From positions 1-53,708 of the forward strand of contig JBFXAF010000017.1 in the NCBI GenBank assembly GCA_050184585.1: a stretch of 53,708 bases of DNA, written 5' to 3'. Both the position numbers and the translations under genes were made by a program. Positions 25,430-33,637 of this stretch are shown one piece after another (position 1 is the stretch's first letter; every line of letters begins with the position of its first letter). This DNA is from JBFXAF01 sp050184585 (GTDB taxonomy: Bacteria > Pseudomonadota > Alphaproteobacteria > Rhizobiales > Rhizobiaceae). Below the pieces are notes generated by a model that searched no databases, was not told where the DNA came from, and saw only the letters and a list, made by a program, of their open reading frames with translations.

Positions 25430-27907
25430 ATGACCGATCCTAATCCGCACCATGAACATGCCGCCGACGAGGCGGCATCGACCATTGCCCGCGATCCCGT
25501 CTGTGGGATGACGGTCGATCCGGCCGCGGGCAAGCCGAGCGTCGAGCACGAACGGCGTCTGTTCCACTTCTGCAGCCAAGGCTGCCGCGACAAGTTCGCG
25601 GCCGAGCCAGAGCGCTATCTGACGGCCAAGGACCCGGTCTGCGGGATGTCGGTCGATCGGGCTTCGGCGCGCCACATGGCGAAGCACGAAGGCCAACGCT
25701 TCTACTTCTGCTCGGCGGGCTGCAAGGACAGGTTCGAAGCCGAGCCGGCAAAGTATCTCGGCGACAGCACCGCGCCCGGGCCGACGCCGAAGGGCACGAC
25801 ATTCACCTGCCCCATGCATCCCGAGATCGTGCGCGACAGACCGGGCGACTGCCCCATCTGCGGCATGGCGCTCGAGCCGACGACTCCGAGCCTCGACGAG
25901 GGGCGGAACCCCGAACTCGTCGACTTCACGCACCGGCTGTGGGTCAGCGCGATACTCTCGGCCCCACTGCTCGCCATAGCCATGGGGCCCATGCTCGGAC
26001 TGCCCTTCCGCGACTGGATCGGCGAGCCCCTGGCAGCCTGGGTCGAGCTCGCGCTGGCGACGCCCGTGGTCCTGTGGGCGGCGCTGCCCTTCTTCCGCCG
26101 CGGGGTCAACTCGATCGCCAACCGCAGTCCCAACATGTGGACGCTGATCTCGATCGGCGTGGCGGCCGCCTACCTCTTCAGCGTCGCAGCCGTCCTCTTC
26201 CCGGACCTATTTCCGCACCAGTTCCGCGGCCACGGCGGCGCTGTGCCCGTCTATTTCGAGGCCGCTGCCGTCATCATCACACTGGTGTTCGTCGGACAGG
26301 TGCTCGAGCTGCGCGCGAGAGAGGCGACTGGCTCGGCGATCCGGGCCCTGCTCGACCTTGCCCCGAAGACAGCTCGCCGCGTCGATGCAGACGGCCGAGA
26401 AACGGACGCTCCCCTCGCGGATGTGCGCGTGGGCGACCGGCTGCGCATCCGGCCAGGCGAAGCCGTGCCGGTGGATGGAACCGTCGTCGAGGGTCACTCG
26501 TCGGTGGACGAATCGATGCTGACCGGCGAGCCGCTGCCGGTCGAGAAGGCCGAAGGCGATACGGTCACGGGCGGCACGATGAACCGCAACGGTTCGCTGG
26601 TGGTGCGGGCCGAGAAGGTCGGCGCGGAAACGGTTCTTTCGCGAATCGTCGAGCTGGTCTCCAAGGCGCAAAGGAGCCGCGCGCCCATCCAGAGACTGGC
26701 CGACCGCGCGTCCGCCTGGTTCGTGCCAGCGGTCATGCTGGTCGCTGTTCTCGCCTTCGTCACATGGTCGCTGGTGGGCCCGGAGCCGCGCATGGCCTTC
26801 GGCCTGATCGCCGCCGTCTCGGTGCTGATCATTGCGTGTCCCTGCGCGCTGGGGCTGGCGACGCCGATGTCGATCATGACCGCTACCGGGCGCGGCGCCC
26901 AGTCCGGAGTGCTGGTGCGCGACGCGGAGGCGCTGGAACTATTCGCGACCATCGACACCATCATCGTCGACAAGACCGGCACGCTGACCGAAGGCCGGCC
27001 CCAACTCACCGAGGTGATCGCGGAGGCGGGCTTCGGCGAGGACGAACTGCTGGCGCTCGCGGCGGCGCTCGAACGAGGCTCCGAACATCCGTTGGCCGAA
27101 GCCATCGTGCAGGGCGCCCGACGGCGCGGACTGACCCTCCCGCAAGCCGCCGACTTCGAGGCCCACAGCGGCAAGGGCGTGTCCGCCACCGTGAACCGAA
27201 AGCGGCTGGCGATCGGCAATGCAGGGTTCATGCGCGATCTCGGAATCGAGCCTGGTCCACTCGCCGTGAAAGCCGACGCGCTCAGGAATGGCGGGCGCAG
27301 CGCGGTCTTCGTCGCGGTCGACGCGGGGGCGGCCGGGCTGATCGCGGTGACGGATCCGCTCAAAGACAACGCCGCCGGAGCCATCCGCGCACTGCACGCG
27401 GACGGCGTGAGGATCGTCATGGCGACCGGCGACAATGGCGTGACCGCCGCCGCCGTGGCGACGCAACTCGGAATCGATGAGGTGCGCGCCGACATGCTGC
27501 CCGAAGCCAAGCAGGCCCTCGTCGAGGAACTGCGCGCCGCCGGCGCGCGAGTCGCGATGGCGGGCGACGGGGTCAACGATGCACCAGCCCTGGCGGCAGC
27601 CGACGTCGGCATCGCCATGGGCACCGGCGCGGACGTCGCGCTGCAGAGTGCTGGCATCACGCTGCTGAAGGGGGACCTCGGCGGCATCCTGCGCGCGCGG
27701 CAGCTGTCGCGTGCGACGATGGCCAACATCCGGCAGAACCTGTTCCTGGCCTTCGTCTACAATGCGGTGGGCGTGCCGCTCGCGGCGGGAGTTCTCTACC
27801 CGGCCTTCGGCCTGCTCCTGTCGCCAATGGTGGCGGCGGCCGCGATGAGCCTTTCGTCGGTATCGGTGATCGGCAATGCGCTGAGGCTGCGGACGATCAG
27901 GCTCTGA
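25430..27907 (+). CDS. Copper-type heavy-metal P1B ATPase with two YHS and one HMBD domain
   Basis: This 825-residue protein starts at ATG 25430 after AAGGGG. The N-terminus has two tandem YHS domains (about residues 22-110; DPVCGMTVD and DPVCGMSVD, each with a later FxFCSxGC), then a heavy-metal binding domain (about 122-152; CPMHPEIV...CPICGMALEP). The P-type ATPase core follows: TGE in LTGEPLPVEK, the membrane metal site CPC (Cys470-Pro-Cys472), the phosphorylated Asp514 in DKTGT, and GDGVNDAPAL. It exports Cu(I)/Ag(I) from the cytoplasm. The CueR-type promoter supports copper as substrate. It lacks the usual HMA (GMxCxxC) domain at the N-terminus. It converges with the LpoA-like gene with 3 bp between stops. 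Confidence 0.93.
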   Translation: MTDPNPHHEHAADEAASTIARDPVCGMTVDPAAGKPSVEHERRLFHFCSQGCRDKFAAEPERYLTAKDPVCGMSVDRASARHMAKHEGQRFYFCSAGCKDRFEAEPAKYLGDSTAPGPTPKGTTFTCPMHPEIVRDRPGDCPICGMALEPTTPSLDEGRNPELVDFTHRLWVSAILSAPLLAIAMGPMLGLPFRDWIGEPLAAWVELALATPVVLWAALPFFRRGVNSIANRSPNMWTLISIGVAAAYLFSVAAVLFPDLFPHQFRGHGGAVPVYFEAAAVIITLVFVGQVLELRAREATGSAIRALLDLAPKTARRVDADGRETDAPLADVRVGDRLRIRPGEAVPVDGTVVEGHSSVDESMLTGEPLPVEKAEGDTVTGGTMNRNGSLVVRAEKVGAETVLSRIVELVSKAQRSRAPIQRLADRASAWFVPAVMLVAVLAFVTWSLVGPEPRMAFGLIAAVSVLIIACPCALGLATPMSIMTATGRGAQSGVLVRDAEALELFATIDTIIVDKTGTLTEGRPQLTEVIAEAGFGEDELLALAAALERGSEHPLAEAIVQGARRRGLTLPQAADFEAHSGKGVSATVNRKRLAIGNAGFMRDLGIEPGPLAVKADALRNGGRSAVFVAVDAGAAGLIAVTDPLKDNAAGAIRALHADGVRIVMATGDNGVTAAAVATQLGIDEVRADMLPEAKQALVEELRAAGARVAMAGDGVNDAPALAAADVGIAMGTGADVALQSAGITLLKGDLGGILRARQLSRATMANIRQNLFLAFVYNAVGVPLAAGVLYPAFGLLLSPMVAAAAMSLSSVSVIGNALRLRTIRL

Positions 27908-27910
27908 CGC

Positions 27911-29026
27911 TCAGAAAGACGGCAACGCCTTGCGGTCCAGCCTGAGAGAGCCGCCGCGCAGCCTGTAGAGCGCCAGCAGACGTTCGTTGCCACCGTCGGC
28001 GCGGAAACGGAACACGCCGGTCGAGCCCCTGAAACCCTTCTCGTTCTCGATCACGCGCCGGTCGAATGCGCTCGTCCCCAGCGTGCGCGTCAGCCCGACG
28101 GACAGAGCGACGAGGTCGTAGACATAGGCGGCCTGGAGGTCCGGCTCGCGGCCGTAGACAGCTTTGTAGCGCGCGGCCATGGGTCCGAGTTCGCCGCGAT
28201 CCAGCGTGGCGATGTAGACGCCCTCCGACGCCTTGTCGCCCCGCGCGGCGTCGGGCCAGGCATCGGTGCCGACGATCTTGGTGGCCCGCCCGGCGACCGC
28301 CTTCGATCGAAGCGCCGCGATCACGGCGGCCGGTGACGCCCGCCCGCCGGTTATCAGCACGATGTCCGCCTTCTCGGCGGACGCCAGCCGCGCCACCGCG
28401 GCGTCGACCGATGCGCCGTCATCGCCAAAGCGGGCGCTGGCCACCACCCGCCCTCCGAACACGGCGACCCGGTCGGCGACCAGTTGCTCTATGCCGGTCG
28501 CGGCCGGCGTCTCGGCAACGAGCAGGGCAACGGCGGCGGCACGCGAGCCCGCCGCCCCGACGACGCCCGCGACGGCGCTGTCCGCTTCGGTCAGACGAAA
28601 CTCATAGGCGCCCCCGGATGCGAGGGCGAATGGTATGCGGTTCGCGGCAGGGGGGCCGATCGCGACGACGCCGCCCGCCGACTTGGCGACGGCCGCGATC
28701 TGCGCGCCGGTGAGCGTCCCGGGATAGCCGGCGTAGAGCACCGCCGTGACGGCGTCGGAGCCGAGGTCCTGCACGGCGAGCCGGGCGGCATCGCCCGTCG
28801 CCGACGCGGCCGCGGAGTCGGCGGGCAGGAGGATCGCAATGCGGGTCGCCCCGCTTCCTACGGTCTCGACCGGAGCGGAAGGCTCGGGAGCCAGATCCAG
28901 CACCTCGACGCCGTCGGTCTGGCAAGCGGCGAGAAACGCCGTCAACGCCACGGTCCAGACGGCGCCTGCGATCCGTGCGGTCAGCGGCCACCGGATCGTG
29001 GCGCGACGCGATGCCGCGAACCGCAT
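27911..29026 (-). CDS. LpoA-like/periplasmic-binding-protein-fold lipoprotein
   Basis: This 371-residue protein has a lipobox (FLAAC, Cys at about residue 35) after a hydrophobic segment, so it should be a lipoprotein. The rest has the type I periplasmic binding fold (IAILLPADS, VVAIGPPAANRIPFALASGG, DIVLITGGRASP, AAYVYDLVALSVGLTR), as in ABC substrate-binding proteins and penicillin-binding protein activators of the LpoA group. It has no cognate transporter nearby. It is the last gene of the minus-strand secretion operon, 19 bp after the small exported protein, suggesting an envelope role linked to secretion or to the cell wall (inference). Confidence 0.85.
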   Translation of the reverse strand: MRFAASRRATIRWPLTARIAGAVWTVALTAFLAACQTDGVEVLDLAPEPSAPVETVGSGATRIAILLPADSAAASATGDAARLAVQDLGSDAVTAVLYAGYPGTLTGAQIAAVAKSAGGVVAIGPPAANRIPFALASGGAYEFRLTEADSAVAGVVGAAGSRAAAVALLVAETPAATGIEQLVADRVAVFGGRVVASARFGDDGASVDAAVARLASAEKADIVLITGGRASPAAVIAALRSKAVAGRATKIVGTDAWPDAARGDKASEGVYIATLDRGELGPMAARYKAVYGREPDLQAAYVYDLVALSVGLTRTLGTSAFDRRVIENEKGFRGSTGVFRFRADGGNERLLALYRLRGGSLRLDRKALPSF

Positions 29027-29045
29027 GTTCCGCCCGCCGGATCCG

Positions 29046-29411
29046 TCAGTGCATGTAGTGGGTCATGCGGCTGTGGAAGCAGGCGCACTTGGCCAGATAG
29101 TCCGCGTCGCGAACACTCGACTGAAGATAGCCGTAGGCCTTGCCGCACGCCGCCTTCGCTTCGTTGGCCCAGACGAACACTGGGCGTTTCGATACGATCC
29201 AGCGCTCGCTCGCGGCCGCGGCCACGGCCTCGTCCATGAGACGGACGACCTCGGTCCTGAGGGTCGCGTCGTCGTAGCCAGACAAGTCCGACGCTGCGTC
29301 GCTGGCGAGGCAGAAGGCGTGGCTCCAGCTTCCGGGAAGGTCCGCGGCCGTAGTGGACGATACCCAGAAAACGCCGATCAGCCCGATGAGAAAAAGTTTG
29401 ACGCCCCTCAT
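29046..29411 (-). CDS. Small exported protein with four mature cysteines, unknown function
   Basis: 121 residues from the ATG at 29411 (MRGVKLFLIGLIGVFWVSSTTAAD), chosen because it opens with a clear signal peptide and has a GGGAGGACAGG Shine-Dalgarno; a frame extension to 29489 is possible but unlikely. Cleavage is expected after TAA or TTA-A. The mature part has four cysteines (one near the start of the mature region, one in AACGK, two in KCACF), suggesting disulfides in the periplasm; no haem-binding CxxCH is present. I do not recognise the family. It lies in the secretion operon between the RHH-PAS gene and the lipoprotein gene. Confidence 0.7.
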   Translation of the reverse strand: MRGVKLFLIGLIGVFWVSSTTAADLPGSWSHAFCLASDAASDLSGYDDATLRTEVVRLMDEAVAAAASERWIVSKRPVFVWANEAKAACGKAYGYLQSSVRDADYLAKCACFHSRMTHYMH

Positions 29412-29485
29412 GACCTGTCCTCCCGGAAGCATAATGCTCACTCGCGCCTTCGCTGTCCATCCTCGCATCCGACTGCCTGCGATCT

Positions 29486-30127
29486 TCACGCCGGTTCGAC
29501 GGCCGCCACGAAGGCGAGCAGCAGATCGCCTTCGAGCGACGGCGCCCGGACGACATTGAGGACTCCACGCAACCGCCGTTCGGCGAGACCGATCGCGAAA
29601 CCGGTGCGAACGGGCGACGCCCCTTCGGCCACGAGCCGCGCCGCGATATCGGCGATCGGCACATCGAGCGCAAGCCGCGGTGACGCCTGAACGCGGCCAT
29701 CGGCCTCGGGGAACTGCCGCCGGACCAGGAGCTGGAAGCCGGCGTTGAATGCGACGATGCGCCTGTCGGCGGAAAGCACGAAGGTGGGGGCCGCCGACGC
29801 GGAGAGGATGGCGCCCAGGCTGATCTTCGAAACCAGCCGGCCGAGCCGGCCGTTCTCGCGGGCGAGCCAGTCGACGCAGGCGCCACGGACAAGGGAGGAA
29901 ACGTTCGCGGCCGAAGGATTCGCGGCGACGAGGTCGGCGACCATCCGCCCTATCGTGACGCCGTCGCGTCGCGCCCGTTCGCGCAAGGTCCTCCAGAACA
30001 GCCGCTCAAGACGCAGACCGCGCCGGATCCCGTCCGAGGTGACGACGCGGAACTCGGTCTCCAAATCCGCCGCATTGAGAGCGAGCGACGCATCACGACC
30101 CTGGCTCCTGGTTGCGTCACCGCTCAC
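29486..30127 (-). CDS. RHH-PAS fusion protein in the type I secretion operon
   Basis: This 213-residue cytoplasmic protein starts at a GTG (30127) that overlaps the end of the HlyD-like gene by 11 bp, implying translational coupling. Residues about 25-89 (FRVVTSDGIRRGLRLERLFW ... VRGACVDWL) match the RHH_4 ribbon-helix-helix family. Residues about 104-210 look like a PAS-type sensor (PTFVLSADRRIVAFNAGF as the opening strands). RHH domains usually bind DNA as dimers, so this may be a ligand-sensing regulator of the operon or the adhesin; that is inference. No kinase, GGDEF or EAL domain is attached. Confidence 0.7.
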   Translation of the reverse strand: MSGDATRSQGRDASLALNAADLETEFRVVTSDGIRRGLRLERLFWRTLRERARRDGVTIGRMVADLVAANPSAANVSSLVRGACVDWLARENGRLGRLVSKISLGAILSASAAPTFVLSADRRIVAFNAGFQLLVRRQFPEADGRVQASPRLALDVPIADIAARLVAEGASPVRTGFAIGLAERRLRGVLNVVRAPSLEGDLLLAFVAAVEPA

Positions 30128-31403
30128 GAAGCGCCTCGTCCCGCGCCTTGTTGATCGGCTTCATGAGATAGTCGAGGATGGTCTTCGATCCTGTCATGAT
30201 CTCGACCGTCCCGACCATGCCCGGGATGATCGGGTAGGATTGGCCGTTGCGCTCCAGGGCGGCCGTGTCGGTCTTGACGCGCACCTGGTAGAACGCTTCC
30301 CCGGTCTCGGTGTCGACGAGGCTGTCGGCGGAGATGTTGTCCACCGTTCCGCCGAGGCCCCCGAAGATCGAGAAATCATAGGCGGTGATCTTGATCAGCG
30401 CGAGCTGGCCGGGACGCAGGAACGCCACGTCCTTGGGCGAAATGCGCGCCTCGACCAGCAGCGTCCCGGACGTCGGCACGATTCCGGCCACCACGGCGCC
30501 GGGCTGCACGAATGACCCGATCGTGTTGAGCTCCAGCGTGTTGACGATACCGTCGACCGGCGACCGGATGTCGGTCCGCTTCACACGGTCGCTCGCGCCG
30601 CGGATGCTCTCCTGCACGACAGACAGCTCGGCAAGCGACTGGGTCAGCTCGTTCAACGCTTCCTGCTTGAGCTGGAGGGCGAGTTCCCCAACCTGGAGTT
30701 CGGCCTCGTTCACGGCCGCGCGCGTGCGCGCGATCGCCTCGCCGGCAAGCCCGACCTGCGCGGCCAGGTCCGCCTGCTCGCGGTCTACCCGGAGCTGCTC
30801 GGTGCGCGCCATCAATCCACGCTTCACCATCGAGGTCACGAGTTCGGCCTCGGTCTTCACGGCGGTCAGGTTCTCGTTGAGGCGGCCAAGGTTGAGGATC
30901 GCCTCGTCGAGTTCCTTGCGGCGCTGTTCCAGACGCGATTCGAGCACGGAAAGCTTGGCGCGGAAGTTGTCGCGGCGCGCGGTCAGCAGGCGCTGCTCGT
31001 TCTCGCAGATGGCGGGGAGATCCGAAAGCGCATCGGGACAGACGAGTGGACTGTCGAAGTCTCCCTCCTGCTCCTGGCGCAACCGGGCGACGCGAGCCAT
31101 CAGGGCGCGCCCCCTCGCCTCCTGTTCGCCGAGCGAGGACGCGGTGGTCGTGTCGTCGAGACGAACGATGAGGTCGCCGGAGTGAACGACCTGGCCGACC
31201 GCCACGGCGATCTCCGCCACGACGCCGGCCTCGCTCGCCTGGACAAGCTGGGTCCTTGAGGCGGGAATGACGCGTCCTTCGCCGCGCGTGATCTCCTCGA
31301 CCTCCGCGTGAGCGGCCCAGACCAGGAAACCGACGATGCCAAGGGCCACGAACCAGATCGTGGCCCGGACCAGGAAGGGCGGGCGATCCTCAAGGACGTT
31401 CAT
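30117..31403 (-). CDS. HlyD/LapC-like membrane fusion protein of a type I secretion system
   Basis: About 428 residues from the ATG at 31403 (a GTG directly upstream is an alternative). One N-terminal membrane anchor (ATIWFVALGIVGFLVWAAHA) is followed by a biotinyl-lipoyl-like half motif (ASEAGVVAEIAVAVGQVVHSG), a long coiled-coil hairpin (residues about 95-270), and the returning lipoyl half with the HlyD signature IRSPVDGIVNTL. A beta-barrel domain ends in PGMVGTVEIMTGSKTILDYL, the classical HlyD-family end. It bridges the ABC exporter and the TolC-like channel across the periplasm. It lies 57 bp after the ABC gene. Confidence 0.95.
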   Translation of the reverse strand: MNVLEDRPPFLVRATIWFVALGIVGFLVWAAHAEVEEITRGEGRVIPASRTQLVQASEAGVVAEIAVAVGQVVHSGDLIVRLDDTTTASSLGEQEARGRALMARVARLRQEQEGDFDSPLVCPDALSDLPAICENEQRLLTARRDNFRAKLSVLESRLEQRRKELDEAILNLGRLNENLTAVKTEAELVTSMVKRGLMARTEQLRVDREQADLAAQVGLAGEAIARTRAAVNEAELQVGELALQLKQEALNELTQSLAELSVVQESIRGASDRVKRTDIRSPVDGIVNTLELNTIGSFVQPGAVVAGIVPTSGTLLVEARISPKDVAFLRPGQLALIKITAYDFSIFGGLGGTVDNISADSLVDTETGEAFYQVRVKTDTAALERNGQSYPIIPGMVGTVEIMTGSKTILDYLMKPINKARDEALRER

Positions 31404-31460
31404 CACTTCAACCCCAAGCGACCTTCGGCCTTCGTGCAGACGAATCGCGGCGACAACAAG

Positions 31461-33596
31461 TCAGGTCGCCGCCTGCTGGAGGGCAGCCATGACCTGCGCC
31501 TTCGGCCCGTCCATCGCCACCTTGCCCTGCTCGATCACGATCAGCCGGTCGACGAGCTCCAGCATGCTGAAGCGATGGGTCGATATGATCAGGGTCGTCC
31601 CGGGTTCGAACGCCTTGCCCAGTTGCTGAATGAGCCGGCGTTCCGTGGCGAGATCCATCGAGCCGGACGGCTCATCGAGAAACACGACCTTCGGACGGGA
31701 CATCAAGAGCCGGGCGATGGCGACGGCCTGACGCTGGCCACCGGACAGGTTTCCGCCGCGCTCGCCCACCGGCATGTCGTAGCCGCGGGGATGACGCGAG
31801 ACGAACTCGTCGACGCCTGCCAGACGCGCGGCCTTCAGGATCTCCTCGTCCGTGCCGCCTGGCTTCGCCATCAGCAGGTTTTCCTTGACGGTCCCGCTGA
31901 AGAGATCGCCAGCCTGGCCGACCACGGCGACGGCGCGCCGCACCTCGGCGGGGTGGTACTGGCGCACGTCGATCCCGTCCACCAAGACATCGCCGCCGGT
32001 CGGCGGATAGAGGCACCCGACCAGCCTGCCGACGGTCGTCTTGCCGGAACCGATTCGCCCGATCAGTCCGACGCGTTCGCCGGGACGGATCGCGAAACTC
32101 ATGCCGTCGATGACGTCGTGCTCGCTTCCCGGATAGCGGAAACGGACATCGCGGAACGTGACGGCCCCCGACGCAACCGCCCGGTTCACGAAGCCCGTGG
32201 TGACGGGGAGGTCCTCGGGCTGACTCATGATGGAATTGAGCACCCTGAGCGAGAGCAGGGCCTGGCGCAACCGCGCCAGCGTCACGGCGATCTGGCCGAG
32301 CGGGGCGACCGCGCGGTTGGCCAGCATCACCGTCGCGATGATCGCTCCGGTCGAGATGTCGCCTTCGGCGAATGCGTAGGCGCCGGCGATGATGATGGCC
32401 ACCGTCACGAGTTGCTGGATGAACTGGGTGACGTTCGCGGCCGCCGACGAGAGTTGTTTGATGCGTTCGGACGTATGCGCGGCGTTCTTCGAGAGTTCGC
32501 GCCAGCGGCGCAGCAGATAGGCTTCCGCCTGCAACGACTTCACCGTCTCGATGCTGCCGATCGACTCGACGAGCAGGGCCTGGCGCTGGCCGGATTCGTT
32601 GAGCGACGCGGCGACCCACTTGCCGATGCGTTGCTGGGCGACCAGGCCGACGACGACGGCGAGGATGAAAGCCGAAGCCGGGACGATGGCGATCCAGCCG
32701 GACAGCCAGTAGATGACGGCCAGGAACAGCACGACGAAGACCGTGTCGATCAGCACGGCCAGCGTGTTCGAGGTGAAGAATTCGCGCACGAATTCGTACT
32801 GGGTGACACGGTTTGCGAACTCGCCGGTGGACGGTGGGCGCGCCGCCATGCTCGTGTTCAGGACTTTCTCGAAAAGCAGGTAGGACAGCCTGAGATCGGC
32901 GCGACGTCCCGCGTGATCGATCACCGCCGCGCGGGCGGTCTTGAGGAGAAGGTCGAAGAGCATCGCGGCGCTGACGCCGAGCGCCAGCACCCAGAGCGTG
33001 GAGAACGCCTGGTTCGGCAGCACGCGATCGTAGACGTTCATGACGAACAGCGGCGAGGCGAGCGCGATGACGTTGATGAACACCGCGGCCAGCACGACGC
33101 GCAGGTAGGAGCGCCAGAACCGGGCGACCGTTCCGCCGAGCCAATGCTTCCGGTCGATGGTCTGCGCCGTCCCGACGAGCATCTCTTCGGAGGCGTTGCC
33201 ATAGACCAGGGAAAACGCGACGACGGCCTGAATCTCCCCGAACGCGATGTCGTTGCGGCGCATTTCCGCCGATCCATCCGACTGGCGGTCGGTGACATAG
33301 CCGCGCCCGTCCGGGGTCTCCGCGAGGAGCGCGATCGGCGGCGCGTTGCGCCGGAAGCAGATGACCGGGAGGTCGACCTGCCCGAGGCGCAATTCGGTAC
33401 CCGAGTGGCGGGTCGCCTCGATGCCCAGCCTTCCGGCGACGTGCTCGATCTCCTCGAAGGCGATGACGCCGCCGCCGCCGGGCACGCCGGCGAAGATCAC
33501 CGTCTCGGCGCTCGGCCGCCCGAGAAACGCGGCGACCGCGGCGAAGCTGGTTCGGAAGGTGTCGTCACCCGCGAGGGAAGGCGTGGGCTGGTTCAC
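31461..33596 (-). CDS. Type I secretion ABC exporter (LapB-like permease/ATPase)
   Basis: 711 residues from a GTG start at 33596. The N-terminal 130 residues resemble a peptidase C39-like domain without the catalytic Cys, as in LapB/HlyB exporters of RTX proteins. The membrane domain with about six helices (residues 140-440) is followed by the nucleotide-binding domain: Walker A GRIGSGKT, signature LSGGQ, Walker B VVFLDEP and the switch His in IISTHR. It drives one-step export of C-terminally signalled substrates from the cytoplasm. Its operon partners are the TolC-like gene (41 bp upstream) and the HlyD-like gene. The giant adhesin is the likely client (inference). Confidence 0.94.
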   Translation of the reverse strand: MNQPTPSLAGDDTFRTSFAAVAAFLGRPSAETVIFAGVPGGGGVIAFEEIEHVAGRLGIEATRHSGTELRLGQVDLPVICFRRNAPPIALLAETPDGRGYVTDRQSDGSAEMRRNDIAFGEIQAVVAFSLVYGNASEEMLVGTAQTIDRKHWLGGTVARFWRSYLRVVLAAVFINVIALASPLFVMNVYDRVLPNQAFSTLWVLALGVSAAMLFDLLLKTARAAVIDHAGRRADLRLSYLLFEKVLNTSMAARPPSTGEFANRVTQYEFVREFFTSNTLAVLIDTVFVVLFLAVIYWLSGWIAIVPASAFILAVVVGLVAQQRIGKWVAASLNESGQRQALLVESIGSIETVKSLQAEAYLLRRWRELSKNAAHTSERIKQLSSAAANVTQFIQQLVTVAIIIAGAYAFAEGDISTGAIIATVMLANRAVAPLGQIAVTLARLRQALLSLRVLNSIMSQPEDLPVTTGFVNRAVASGAVTFRDVRFRYPGSEHDVIDGMSFAIRPGERVGLIGRIGSGKTTVGRLVGCLYPPTGGDVLVDGIDVRQYHPAEVRRAVAVVGQAGDLFSGTVKENLLMAKPGGTDEEILKAARLAGVDEFVSRHPRGYDMPVGERGGNLSGGQRQAVAIARLLMSRPKVVFLDEPSGSMDLATERRLIQQLGKAFEPGTTLIISTHRFSMLELVDRLIVIEQGKVAMDGPKAQVMAALQQAAT

Positions 33597-33637
33597 GGTC
33601 AGGCGCTCGTCGACGCCACGCGGGCCACGCGGCGGAC

